Source: Clostridium_X cadaveris (GTDB lineage Bacteria > Bacillota > Clostridia > Clostridiales > Clostridiaceae). Taken from it: a DNA stretch of 64,000 bases. This document shows, one piece after another, positions 53,660 through 61,172 of this stretch (position 1 is the stretch's first letter; each line of letters begins with the position of its first letter). The stretch lies in NCBI RefSeq assembly GCF_039521325.1, contig NZ_BAAACD010000026.1, one strand, 5' to 3'. The notes below the pieces were generated by a model. It saw nothing but the letters and a program-made list of their open reading frames with translations. It did not search any database and was not told the DNA's origin. Position numbers and translations under genes: made by a program.

Positions 53660-54922
53660 TTACATGATACTTCTCGATAATCTCTCAATTAGATTCATAC
53701 CATCCCACATAACGTTCATGTCCAGTGCTTGTCCAATAGGTACAATTCTATCAATACCTTTTAAATGATTTTCTATTACAAAGTTTATAAGATAGTTTTT
53801 GTCAAAACCTGCATAAGTTAAGGTTTGAATTCTTTCATTCACATAAGATTCTATTTCTTTTATATTTATTAATTCATATTGAAAAAACAATCCAAACCTG
53901 CCGTTTAAACTTTCTATATTTGCTGGTACTTCTTTTAAGTCAACTACATATAAAAGATTATCATATCTTTTAACTCTCTGTATTTCTTCACAATTAATAG
54001 CACATTCACATAGAGTGGAGTATTTTAAGCTCACTTTATTTTCACTAAGGTTGTACAATTTCGAAGCCTCTTTATAAACAAACTTCCACCACTTATTTTG
54101 TGCTTCTCTTTTCTCCTTGCTATTCCCTCCGCTCCAAAAAATAATTTTAGGACTAGAACAAGCATTTTGGTCCATGTTGTAGGTATCATTGTAAAACTTG
54201 TGTGCAAGTATTTCTAATTCTTCTTTTTCCATATTCAAAATATAAAGTGTGTTCAATATACATAGTGAATATCTATTGGGAAATATTATTTCCTTTGCCA
54301 TAAGCTTTAATGGAGATTTTCTAATTTCATTTATAGCTTTATCTCCACCCCAAATCACTCTTCCATTACATAAATCAGAGTATCCATCTGTTATACTTTT
54401 GTTCTTTTCATAAGTTATTATAGATGTTCTCTTTTTTATATTTTCATATTTAGGATTCCTAAACAACTCTTGTAATAGTCCACAAATTTCCATGGCAGTA
54501 TCAGAATTTCTTTTAGAAATTCGAACAACATTTGCATTTCCAGATAATAATCCTATAGCAAAAGAATAGGCAAATACTGTTGAAATATTTGATGGAGCTA
54601 TATGAAATATCAATCCTAATCCAATTTTATTTTCTTCATTATCATATTTCTTTTTCATATCTAATAAATGAGATTTACGACACCAAAATCCAAAGGCTGC
54701 TGCTTCTTCATTTCTCCTTAGAACTTCATTTCTTCTAATACGTTCTGATAATTCATTAAGAAAATCTATGATTTCATCACTAAATGCCCTCATAGGAAAT
54801 ATCACTGGTCTCTCAACGCCAGCAAGACATTTTATCTCATTAAGTATTTCCATATTTGAAGCTTTATGAAAAAAGTTGCATTTAAATACATCAACCTCAT
54901 CTTCATATCTCATAGGTATCAC
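53660..54922 (-). CDS. LuxC-like acyl reductase
   Basis: NADPH-dependent reductase that takes an activated acyl group to an aldehyde; 420 aa against about 480 for luminous LuxC. The catalytic cysteine lies in the LuxC motif MDQNACSSPK (Cys255), which forms the acyl-enzyme. Nucleotide-binding features are GLIFHIAPSNISTVFAYSF (about 103-121) and GNANVVRIS near 128. Start is GTG shortly after AGGGGG; ATG three codons in is possible. It overlaps the LuxE-like gene by 20 bases. No luxA or luxB is nearby, so light is not the purpose. Confidence 0.9.
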   Translation of the reverse strand: MIPMRYEDEVDVFKCNFFHKASNMEILNEIKCLAGVERPVIFPMRAFSDEIIDFLNELSERIRRNEVLRRNEEAAAFGFWCRKSHLLDMKKKYDNEENKIGLGLIFHIAPSNISTVFAYSFAIGLLSGNANVVRISKRNSDTAMEICGLLQELFRNPKYENIKKRTSIITYEKNKSITDGYSDLCNGRVIWGGDKAINEIRKSPLKLMAKEIIFPNRYSLCILNTLYILNMEKEELEILAHKFYNDTYNMDQNACSSPKIIFWSGGNSKEKREAQNKWWKFVYKEASKLYNLSENKVSLKYSTLCECAINCEEIQRVKRYDNLLYVVDLKEVPANIESLNGRFGLFFQYELINIKEIESYVNERIQTLTYAGFDKNYLINFVIENHLKGIDRIVPIGQALDMNVMWDGMNLIERLSRSIM

Positions 54923-55976
54923 TGCACCCCCTTATTTCTGCCGCTTTAATACGACCTGTCACTTCAAAATATTTTCCTTTCCTCCCACAAGGACAATCAT
55001 CAATTCCCAAAATAACACCTTTATCTTCTGTAAGTATAGAATGTCCTGGATAGGATTCAGCCATAGGAGAAATAACCTGTATCACGCCCTCCTCTCCAAT
55101 ATCACAAATTTCAAAATCTCTCATTTTTCTAGTAATAATTTCTGAATAACTACTGACATGAAGATGACCATATTCACATTCCATGTAAATGCAGCCAGTC
55201 TGTTCTACCATGCCGTAATAATTGTGAACATTATCTATTTTGCAGATATTTCTTAATTCACTTTTAAAAACTTCCTTACTTACAGCCTTATCTTTAAGTT
55301 TTTTCCATCCTCCACCATGAATCAAAATTCCATTAGATAAATCTATATCTATACCTTCTCTTTTCAGTACCTTATAGAAATATTCCCATATCATATATGT
55401 AAATCCAAAGATCAAAATCTTTTCGTCTTTATGTTTTTCTAAAAAACTTTTAACCTTTTCCACATCAAATCTCATCTCTTTATCTAATGCATAGATACGC
55501 TGTGATGCAAAAATAGAAAACCCAAGAATTCCAGCACCTCTTGCTGAAAACATTGCTCTGTTTTTTAATACCTCTGGTGAATCTATTATTATCATAGGAA
55601 TTCGCTTTGGTCCTATAAAATCACTCACAATATTAAATAAAGTTTTTTGCTGATATTCTGCTGTTTTTTTATCTAAAAATATTTTTGATACCTCTTGACC
55701 TGTGGTACCTGAAGATGTCATCACTTTAAATATATCTTCCTCATCTATGCTAAAAAGGCCATACTTTTTAAACAGCGTTACTGGAATCATAGGAATCTCT
55801 TTTAGTTCATTTATACTTTTTTCATCGTAGCACAGCATATCCAAAATATTTCTGTAAGATTTACAAAACTTTTTATGATATGCAGTAAGCTCTTTCATGT
55901 AAGAAATATAATATTTTTCCTTTTCTTCTTGGTTCATTGAATACGGCTTTTCTTGAAGTAACAAATCATAATTCAT
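54903..55976 (-). CDS. LuxE-like acyl-protein synthetase
   Basis: Activates a fatty or other carboxylic acid with ATP and passes it to the LuxC partner; 357 aa, usual for LuxE. The ATP-loop motif is VMTSSGTTGQEVSK near 85-98, then NYYGMVEQTGCIYME near 250-264 and the C-terminal metal-type CPCGRKGKYFEVTGRIKAAE near 325-344. It overlaps both neighbours (11 bases with the hydrolase, 20 with LuxC-like), so expression is tightly coupled. Confidence 0.9.
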   Translation of the reverse strand: MNYDLLLQEKPYSMNQEEKEKYYISYMKELTAYHKKFCKSYRNILDMLCYDEKSINELKEIPMIPVTLFKKYGLFSIDEEDIFKVMTSSGTTGQEVSKIFLDKKTAEYQQKTLFNIVSDFIGPKRIPMIIIDSPEVLKNRAMFSARGAGILGFSIFASQRIYALDKEMRFDVEKVKSFLEKHKDEKILIFGFTYMIWEYFYKVLKREGIDIDLSNGILIHGGGWKKLKDKAVSKEVFKSELRNICKIDNVHNYYGMVEQTGCIYMECEYGHLHVSSYSEIITRKMRDFEICDIGEEGVIQVISPMAESYPGHSILTEDKGVILGIDDCPCGRKGKYFEVTGRIKAAEIRGCSDTYEI

Positions 55977-56622
55977 GATTTCTCATCACATCCTCCGTCA
56001 ATATAAACTCTTTACCATGCCCAGGAAATACTTTGATTCCAATAGGTAAAGATTTAAGCCATGGTTTGGCTTTACTTTCATAGTCTATTGAGCTTCCGCT
56101 TGGAAGTCTCGTTATGACTTTTTCTTCTAATAAATAATCTCCACTAAACAGATTTTCATCATCCATAACTATACAAGTACTTCCCAAGGTATGCCCTGGC
56201 AATGAAAACATCTTAAGTTCATGATTTGCAAACTTAATTACTTTTTCAGTTTTGAAAGTTTCATCTGCTGGTCTGCATACAAATGGTTTATAGCTATTAA
56301 TAACCTTTTCTTTATTTTTAAAATAGAGATACACTTCCATCATCCTAGACATATTTTGCTTATCATTTTGAATTCCGTAGCTACATTCCTCACTCGCAAT
56401 AAGCGTTACTTTATAATGCTTGCGGAGTTCTTCTAACCCCTGCATATGGTCACAATGCTCATGAGTCAAAATAACAATCTGAGGCTCCAACTCTTTTTCC
56501 TCTAATACACGTTTTATCATTAAAAAATTATTTGGGTCAATTATTAAAGCCTTTTTATTTTCCTCTATAATATAGCAGTTACTGGTTGTTAGTTTGTCCT
56601 CTAATCTTAAAATCTCTGTCAT
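55966..56622 (-). CDS. MBL-fold metallo-hydrolase (possible thioesterase)
   Basis: 218 aa. The metal motif is LTHEHCDHMQGL (about 52-63), with further ligands in SLPGHTLGS near 137-145, FSGDYLL near 156 and VFPGHGKEF near 197. This is the glyoxalase II-like subgroup, which includes thioesterases. In the lux system LuxD frees the acyl chain from its carrier; this enzyme may fill that place here. That role is inference. Confidence 0.87.
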   Translation of the reverse strand: MTEILRLEDKLTTSNCYIIEENKKALIIDPNNFLMIKRVLEEKELEPQIVILTHEHCDHMQGLEELRKHYKVTLIASEECSYGIQNDKQNMSRMMEVYLYFKNKEKVINSYKPFVCRPADETFKTEKVIKFANHELKMFSLPGHTLGSTCIVMDDENLFSGDYLLEEKVITRLPSGSSIDYESKAKPWLKSLPIGIKVFPGHGKEFILTEDVMRNHEL

Positions 56623-56641
56623 ATCTAATCACTCTCTATAA

Positions 56642-56890
56642 TTAATTTATTTCAACACCATACTTTCCTAAAACTATCTTGCCTTTTTCATAAGATGTGA
56701 AATCAAGAACATCTGGTGTCTCCATCATTATATCAAATGCTTCCTCTAATGCAGACATAAGTTCCATATGTCCAACTGAATCCCATTCCTCAAAGCCACG
56801 ATAACGAAGCTTAGGAAGTTCTTCTACCTTCTTATTAAATGAAACCATAAAAATCTTATTGTACTTTTCTAAATTTGTCATATTCCCCAT
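56642..56890 (-). CDS. Acyl carrier protein
   Basis: 82 aa, acidic and helical. The phosphopantetheine site is Ser38 in WDSVGHMELMSALEEAF, the ACP pattern DSxxxMEL. AAAGG lies close to the ATG used; an ATG three codons in has better spacing and may be the true start. It sits between the MaoC fusion and the hydrolase, so the operon's acyl chemistry probably takes place on this carrier. Confidence 0.87.
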   Translation of the reverse strand: MGNMTNLEKYNKIFMVSFNKKVEELPKLRYRGFEEWDSVGHMELMSALEEAFDIMMETPDVLDFTSYEKGKIVLGKYGVEIN

Positions 56891-56909
56891 CGCCTTTCTA
56901 ATCTTTGTT

Positions 56910-57680
56910 TCAAGCTAAATTTTTAACTAAAAATAAATTTTTCATCATCATTTGAGTGCATTTTCCTTGAACTAATATATCGCCATTTTGATTTTTACAA
57001 ATTCCTTTAAACTCTCCAATGTAATGCCTTTTATACTCTTCACACCTTGAAAATGTAACTTCTGTGGTGATTTTATCCCCTATAAAGGCCGGCTTTAGAA
57101 ATTCAAGTTCTTCTTTCATAAGTATTGTTCCTGATCCAGGAAGGTCCATACCCATAATAGTTGATATAAAACTTGCAACAAATACTCCATGAACTACAGG
57201 CTTTAAAAACCACTGTTTAGCTGCAAATTCTTTATCCATATGCATTCTATTATAGTCACCAGTCAGCTTAGCAAAGCTTATTAAATCCTCCTGCGTTATT
57301 GTTCTATTCATTTCTTTTTTTTCACCAAGGATTAATTCCTTTCTTCCCTGAAGAGCAGGTGGTAATTTATCATTAATTGGATTTTTCCATTTGATATCTT
57401 CTTCCTCTCCTATTTCATTTTGCTCTTTTTCTAAATAGTCTCTCACCATATCAAAATCTTTGAAACTCTTTAAAATAAACTTCTTTTTTAAAGAAATTAA
57501 GTCCTCTGAATCAGCACACGACCTGGAACATCCACATATAATGAGCCAAATGTCGCATATCTTCTTATCTTTTTGGGTTACATAACTATGCTCTGGAAAC
57601 TTGGCTTTTATCTTTTCAACACACTGTATTCTATTATATCTTGGATTACATCCTCCGCAGAATTTAATTCCAATATCCAT
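56910..57680 (-). CDS. Fusion of a Cys-rich domain and a MaoC-like hydratase
   Basis: 256 aa. The N-terminal domain (about 1-90) has CGGCNPRYNR at 8-17 and IICGCSRSCAD near 47-57, six cysteines able to hold metal or an Fe-S cluster. The C-terminal part (about 115-250) is a hotdog-fold MaoC hydratase with the active-site signature DYNRMHMDKEFA near 142-153 (Asp and His) and PVVHGVFVASF near 162. AAAGGAGAAAG precedes the ATG. It follows a NifU-like gene by 11 bases, which may supply the cluster. It should add water to an enoyl thioester or the reverse. Confidence 0.85.
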   Translation of the reverse strand: MDIGIKFCGGCNPRYNRIQCVEKIKAKFPEHSYVTQKDKKICDIWLIICGCSRSCADSEDLISLKKKFILKSFKDFDMVRDYLEKEQNEIGEEEDIKWKNPINDKLPPALQGRKELILGEKKEMNRTITQEDLISFAKLTGDYNRMHMDKEFAAKQWFLKPVVHGVFVASFISTIMGMDLPGSGTILMKEELEFLKPAFIGDKITTEVTFSRCEEYKRHYIGEFKGICKNQNGDILVQGKCTQMMMKNLFLVKNLA

Positions 57681-57691
57681 ATCTTTCTCCT

Positions 57692-57976
57692 TTAATGTAA
57701 TATCTCATGATTCAATATTTTCTTTGCCATATCTATAAGCTCTGGACTTACCTCATTTACTAATACTACATCCTTAACCTCATCGCACTTATCCATTACT
57801 GCTTTTTTTATGATTTCTTCAGTAGTTATATTTGCTGAAGGACATCCTGAACACTTTCCTGTGAGCTTTATTTTTAAAATTCCATCTCTATATTCTAATA
57901 TTTTAACGTTTCCTTCATGACTTAACAAAATCGGTCTAACATCATTTTCTAATATATCTTCTATCTTCTTTATCAT
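57692..57976 (-). CDS. NifU-like Fe-S scaffold domain protein
   Basis: 94 aa, a stand-alone NifU C-terminal domain. The CxxC motif is in KLTGKCSGCPSANITTEEII (Cys about 42 and 45). AGGAGG precedes the ATG. It is first in the seven-gene operon, 22 bases or so after the predicted sigma-54 start site. It may deliver an Fe-S cluster to the neighbouring Cys-rich protein or, across the gap, to AbfD, which needs a [4Fe-4S] cluster. Confidence 0.9.
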   Translation of the reverse strand: MIKKIEDILENDVRPILLSHEGNVKILEYRDGILKIKLTGKCSGCPSANITTEEIIKKAVMDKCDEVKDVVLVNEVSPELIDMAKKILNHEILH

Positions 57977-58007
57977 TTTAACTACCTCCTATTAACTATT
58001 ATATAGT

Positions 58008-58023
58008 AGCAAATATAATGCCA
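58008..58023 (-). promoter_or_regulatory. Sigma-54 promoter of the LuxC/LuxE-like operon
   Basis: Minus strand TGGCAT-TATAT-TTGCT matches the -24/-12 consensus TGGCAY-N5-TTGCW at every fixed position. It lies 32 bases upstream of the NifU-like start. Confidence 0.75.
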
Positions 58024-58092
58024 ATTATTTTTAGCAATATGAAACTATATATTACCGCATTCCATTTTATTTAGTTATCTTTACCATGAAAA

Positions 58093-58133
58093 ATCGTTGC
58101 ATTTATGAAGTACAGTTGCATTTATGCAACGAT
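58093..58133. promoter_or_regulatory. Shared upstream activating sequence for a sigma-54 activator
   Basis: Outer 10-bp inverted repeat ATCGTTGCAT (58093-58102) and ATGCAACGAT (58124-58133), with a third half-site GTTGCAT at 58115-58121. GTTGCATTTATG repeats directly 19 bases apart. The element is about 70 bases from one -24/-12 promoter and 83 from the other, a normal enhancer distance for both. Confidence 0.75.
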
Positions 58134-58215
58134 ATCTTATTTCACCTTCAACCATTTATCCTCTTTTTTATTGTTTTACAAGAGTTTTGTAGTAACTTTT
58201 ATGAATTTTCTGTTT

Positions 58216-58231
58216 TGGCACAGCATTTGCT
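58216..58231 (+). promoter_or_regulatory. Sigma-54 promoter of abfD-cat2
   Basis: TGGCAC-AGCAT-TTGCT is a full match to the -24/-12 consensus. It lies 67 bases upstream of abfD. Confidence 0.85.
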
Positions 58232-58298
58232 TAATAAAAAAGTATAGACAAATTTAAATTATAAAAAATAAATTTTAAATAAGAGAGGATGATTCATT

Positions 58299-59750
58299 AT
58301 GGCATTAATGACAGGTGAACAGTATATCGAAAGTTTAAGAAAGTTAAATCTTCAAATTTATATGTTTGGAGAAAAAATTGAAAATCCTGTGGACAATCCT
58401 ATTTTGAGACCATCATTAAATTCAGTTAAGGCAACTTATGATCTTGCACAAATGCCAGAGTATGAGGATTTAATGACTACTACTTCAGTACTTACTGGTG
58501 AAAAAATAAACCGTTTCACACACATTCATCAAAACACAAGTGATTTGATAAAGAAAGTTAAAATGCAAAGACTTTGTGGACAAAAAACTGCTGCATGTTT
58601 CCAAAGATGTGTTGGAATGGATGCCTTCAATTCAGTTTTCAGTACTACTTTTGAAACAGATGCTAAGCACGGAACTCACTATCATGAAAACTTTAAGAAA
58701 TTCTTACAGTACGCACAAGAAAACGATTTAACTGTTGATGGTGCTATGACTGACCCTAAAGGAGATAGATCACTTGCTCCTCACGCTCAAGCTGATCCAG
58801 ATCTTTTTCTTCATGTTGTTGAAAGAAGACCTGATGGTATAGTTGTTCGTGGTGCTAAAGCTCACCAAACAGGTATAGTTAATTCTCATGAAGTATTAGT
58901 AATGCCGACTATATCTATGGGTGAAGATGATAAGGACTACGCTGTTTCTTTCTCTATCCCTACAGACACTGAAGGCATAATTATGATTATAGGACGTCAA
59001 TCTTGTGATACACGTAAGCTTGAAGGTTCATCAATAGATGTTGGAAACTCTGAGTTTGGCGGAGTCGAAGCACTTACTATATTTGATGATGTTTTTGTTC
59101 CAAACGATAGAATATTCTTAAATGGTGAATATGAATTTGCTGGTGTTTTAGTTGAACGTTTTGCTGGATATCATAGACAATCTTATGGCGGATGTAAAGT
59201 TGGTGTTGGTGATGTTTTAATAGGAGCTGCTGCTGTTGCTGCTGAATATAACGGAGCACAAAGAGCTTCTCACGTCAAAGATAAATTAATTGAAATGACT
59301 CATTTAAACGAAACTTTATATTGCTGTGGTATAGCTTGTTCAGCAGAAGGTAGTCAAACTAATTCTGGAAACTATATGATAGACCTATTACTTGCAAACG
59401 TATGTAAGCAAAACGTAACTCGTTTCCCTTATGAAATAGCTCGTCTTGCAGAAGATATTGCTGGAGGTCTTATGGTTACAGCTCCTTCTGAAAAAGACTT
59501 AAGAGATCCTAAACTAGGTGCTTACATTGACAAATATCTAAAGGGCGTAAATTCTGTTACAACTGAAAATCGTCTTCGTATATTAAGATTAATAGAAAAC
59601 TTAACTTTAGGAACTGCTGCTGTTGGATATCGTACAGAATCTATGCATGGAGCTGGATCTCCACAAGCACAAAGAATAATGATCGCTCGTCAAGGAAATT
59701 TAGCAATGAAGAAGAAGCTTGCTAAAGCCATTGCAAAAATAGAAGAATAG
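58299..59750 (+). CDS. abfD: 4-hydroxybutyryl-CoA dehydratase / vinylacetyl-CoA isomerase
   Basis: Converts 4-hydroxybutyryl-CoA to crotonyl-CoA by radical chemistry with FAD and a [4Fe-4S] cluster; 483 aa, the family length. Cluster ligands are in place: Cys100 and Cys104 in TAACFQRCVGMD, and His and Cys in MTHLNETLYCCGIACS near 292-300. FAD-binding segments resemble acyl-CoA dehydrogenases (RGAKAHQTGIVNSHE near 188; GAGSPQAQR near 454). AGAGGATG precedes the ATG. First gene of a two-gene sigma-54 operon. The enzyme is oxygen-sensitive, which fits an anaerobe. Confidence 0.97.
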   Translation: MALMTGEQYIESLRKLNLQIYMFGEKIENPVDNPILRPSLNSVKATYDLAQMPEYEDLMTTTSVLTGEKINRFTHIHQNTSDLIKKVKMQRLCGQKTAACFQRCVGMDAFNSVFSTTFETDAKHGTHYHENFKKFLQYAQENDLTVDGAMTDPKGDRSLAPHAQADPDLFLHVVERRPDGIVVRGAKAHQTGIVNSHEVLVMPTISMGEDDKDYAVSFSIPTDTEGIIMIIGRQSCDTRKLEGSSIDVGNSEFGGVEALTIFDDVFVPNDRIFLNGEYEFAGVLVERFAGYHRQSYGGCKVGVGDVLIGAAAVAAEYNGAQRASHVKDKLIEMTHLNETLYCCGIACSAEGSQTNSGNYMIDLLLANVCKQNVTRFPYEIARLAEDIAGGLMVTAPSEKDLRDPKLGAYIDKYLKGVNSVTTENRLRILRLIENLTLGTAAVGYRTESMHGAGSPQAQRIMIARQGNLAMKKKLAKAIAKIEE

Positions 59751-59772
59751 TCATCCTTTAGGAGGTACAATA

Positions 59773-61074
59773 ATGAGTTGGAAAGAAATATATAATTCAC
59801 GACTTATGTCAGCTGAAGAAGCTGTAAAGAAGGTTCCTAGCAACAGTCGTGTGGTTGTAGGACATGCTGTTGGAGAACCTGCATATTTATTAAGCGTCAT
59901 GGCTGAACATAAAGAGTGGTACGAAAATGTTGAAATATTCCATATGGTTTCATTTGGTAAAAATGAATATTGTAATGAAGGTATGGAAAAACACTTCCGT
60001 CATAATTCTCTATTTGTAGGCGGAAATACACGTAAAGCTATACAAAGCGGACGTGGAGACTATACACCTTGTTTCTTCTCTGAAATACCAAGGCTTTTTG
60101 AGGAGCAGCTTCATCCTGATGTTGCTCTCATCATGGTAACCCCTCCAGATGAAAATGGTAAAGTTAACTTAGGTGTTTCTGTAGACTATACAAAAGGAGC
60201 TGCTAAGAACGCTAAGCTTGTAATTGCACAAGTTAACGATCAAATGCCTTATACCTACGGAGATTCTCTTTTAGATGTTTCCGAAATAGACTGCTTCGTA
60301 GAACATTCAAATCCTATTCCAGAAGTTCAACCTGCAGTTTTAGGCGAAATTGAAAAAGCTATAGGCCGTAACTGTGCTACTTTAATCAAAGATGGAGATA
60401 CACTTCAGCTTGGTATTGGAGGAATTCCAGATGCTGTTCTACTTTCATTAAAAGATAAGAAGAATCTAGGAATACACTCTGAGATGTTCTCTGATGGAGT
60501 TGTAGAACTAGTAAAGGCTGGAGTAATAAATGGTTCTGAAAAAGAGCTTCTTCCTGGAAAAATGGCTGTTACCTTCCTTATGGGAACAAAGAAATTATAT
60601 GATTTCGTAGACCATAATCCTGATGTTGCTATGTATACAGTAGATTATATAAATGATCCTGTTGTTATAGCTCAAAATAACCATATAGTATGCATCAACT
60701 CTTGTGTTCAAGTAGACCTTATGGGTCAAGCATGCTCAGAAGCTGTCGGACTTACTCAAATAAGTGGAGTTGGAGGCCAGGTAGACTTTATAAGAGGTGC
60801 TGCTATGGCTAAAAACGGTACTTCAATCTTAGCAATGCCTTCTACAGCTGCTAAAGGTAAAATATCAAAGATTGTTCCATTTTTAGATGAAGGAGCAACA
60901 GTAACAACTTCTCGTAATGATATAGATTACGTAGTTACTGAATATGGAATTGCTCATTTGAAAGGTAAAACTCTTCGAGAAAGAGCTAAATCATTAATAG
61001 ATATTGCACATCCTGACTTTAAAGAAGGGTTGATTGCAGAATATGAAAAGAGATTCCATTGTTCATATAAATAA
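59773..61074 (+). CDS. cat2: 4-hydroxybutyrate CoA-transferase
   Basis: Moves CoA from acetyl-CoA (or butyryl-CoA) to 4-hydroxybutyrate, making the substrate of AbfD; 433 aa. Class I CoA-transferase of the acetyl-CoA hydrolase family: the catalytic Glu is in GIHSEMFSDG near 238, and CoA-binding segments are QLGIGGIPDAV near 212 and SGVGGQVDFIRGA near 333. AGGAGG precedes the ATG, 22 bases after abfD. The pair feeds crotonyl-CoA to butyrate formation. No succinate-semialdehyde or 4-hydroxybutyrate dehydrogenase gene is in the window. Confidence 0.94.
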   Translation: MSWKEIYNSRLMSAEEAVKKVPSNSRVVVGHAVGEPAYLLSVMAEHKEWYENVEIFHMVSFGKNEYCNEGMEKHFRHNSLFVGGNTRKAIQSGRGDYTPCFFSEIPRLFEEQLHPDVALIMVTPPDENGKVNLGVSVDYTKGAAKNAKLVIAQVNDQMPYTYGDSLLDVSEIDCFVEHSNPIPEVQPAVLGEIEKAIGRNCATLIKDGDTLQLGIGGIPDAVLLSLKDKKNLGIHSEMFSDGVVELVKAGVINGSEKELLPGKMAVTFLMGTKKLYDFVDHNPDVAMYTVDYINDPVVIAQNNHIVCINSCVQVDLMGQACSEAVGLTQISGVGGQVDFIRGAAMAKNGTSILAMPSTAAKGKISKIVPFLDEGATVTTSRNDIDYVVTEYGIAHLKGKTLRERAKSLIDIAHPDFKEGLIAEYEKRFHCSYK

Positions 61075-61109
61075 TATTTAAATCTTAGTCCATTAAGCAA
61101 TCCACACAA

Positions 61110-61150
61110 ATAAAACATCTGTATGTTATTAATTCATACAGATGTTTTAT
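61110..61150. terminator. Bidirectional terminator, cat2 / sigma-54 activator
   Basis: Perfect 16-bp arms (61110-61125, 61135-61150) with A-run and T-run ends, between convergent genes. Confidence 0.85.
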
Positions 61151-61172
61151 TTATCTAATTTATCAATTTATA

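Noticed and set aside
52204..55976. Bioluminescence operon
   Set aside because: LuxC- and LuxE-like genes are present but luxA, luxB and luxD are not; the set is better explained by acyl reduction.
59077..59259. Gln/His-rich minus-strand frame inside abfD
   Set aside because: Antisense shadow of abfD codons, with no start signal.
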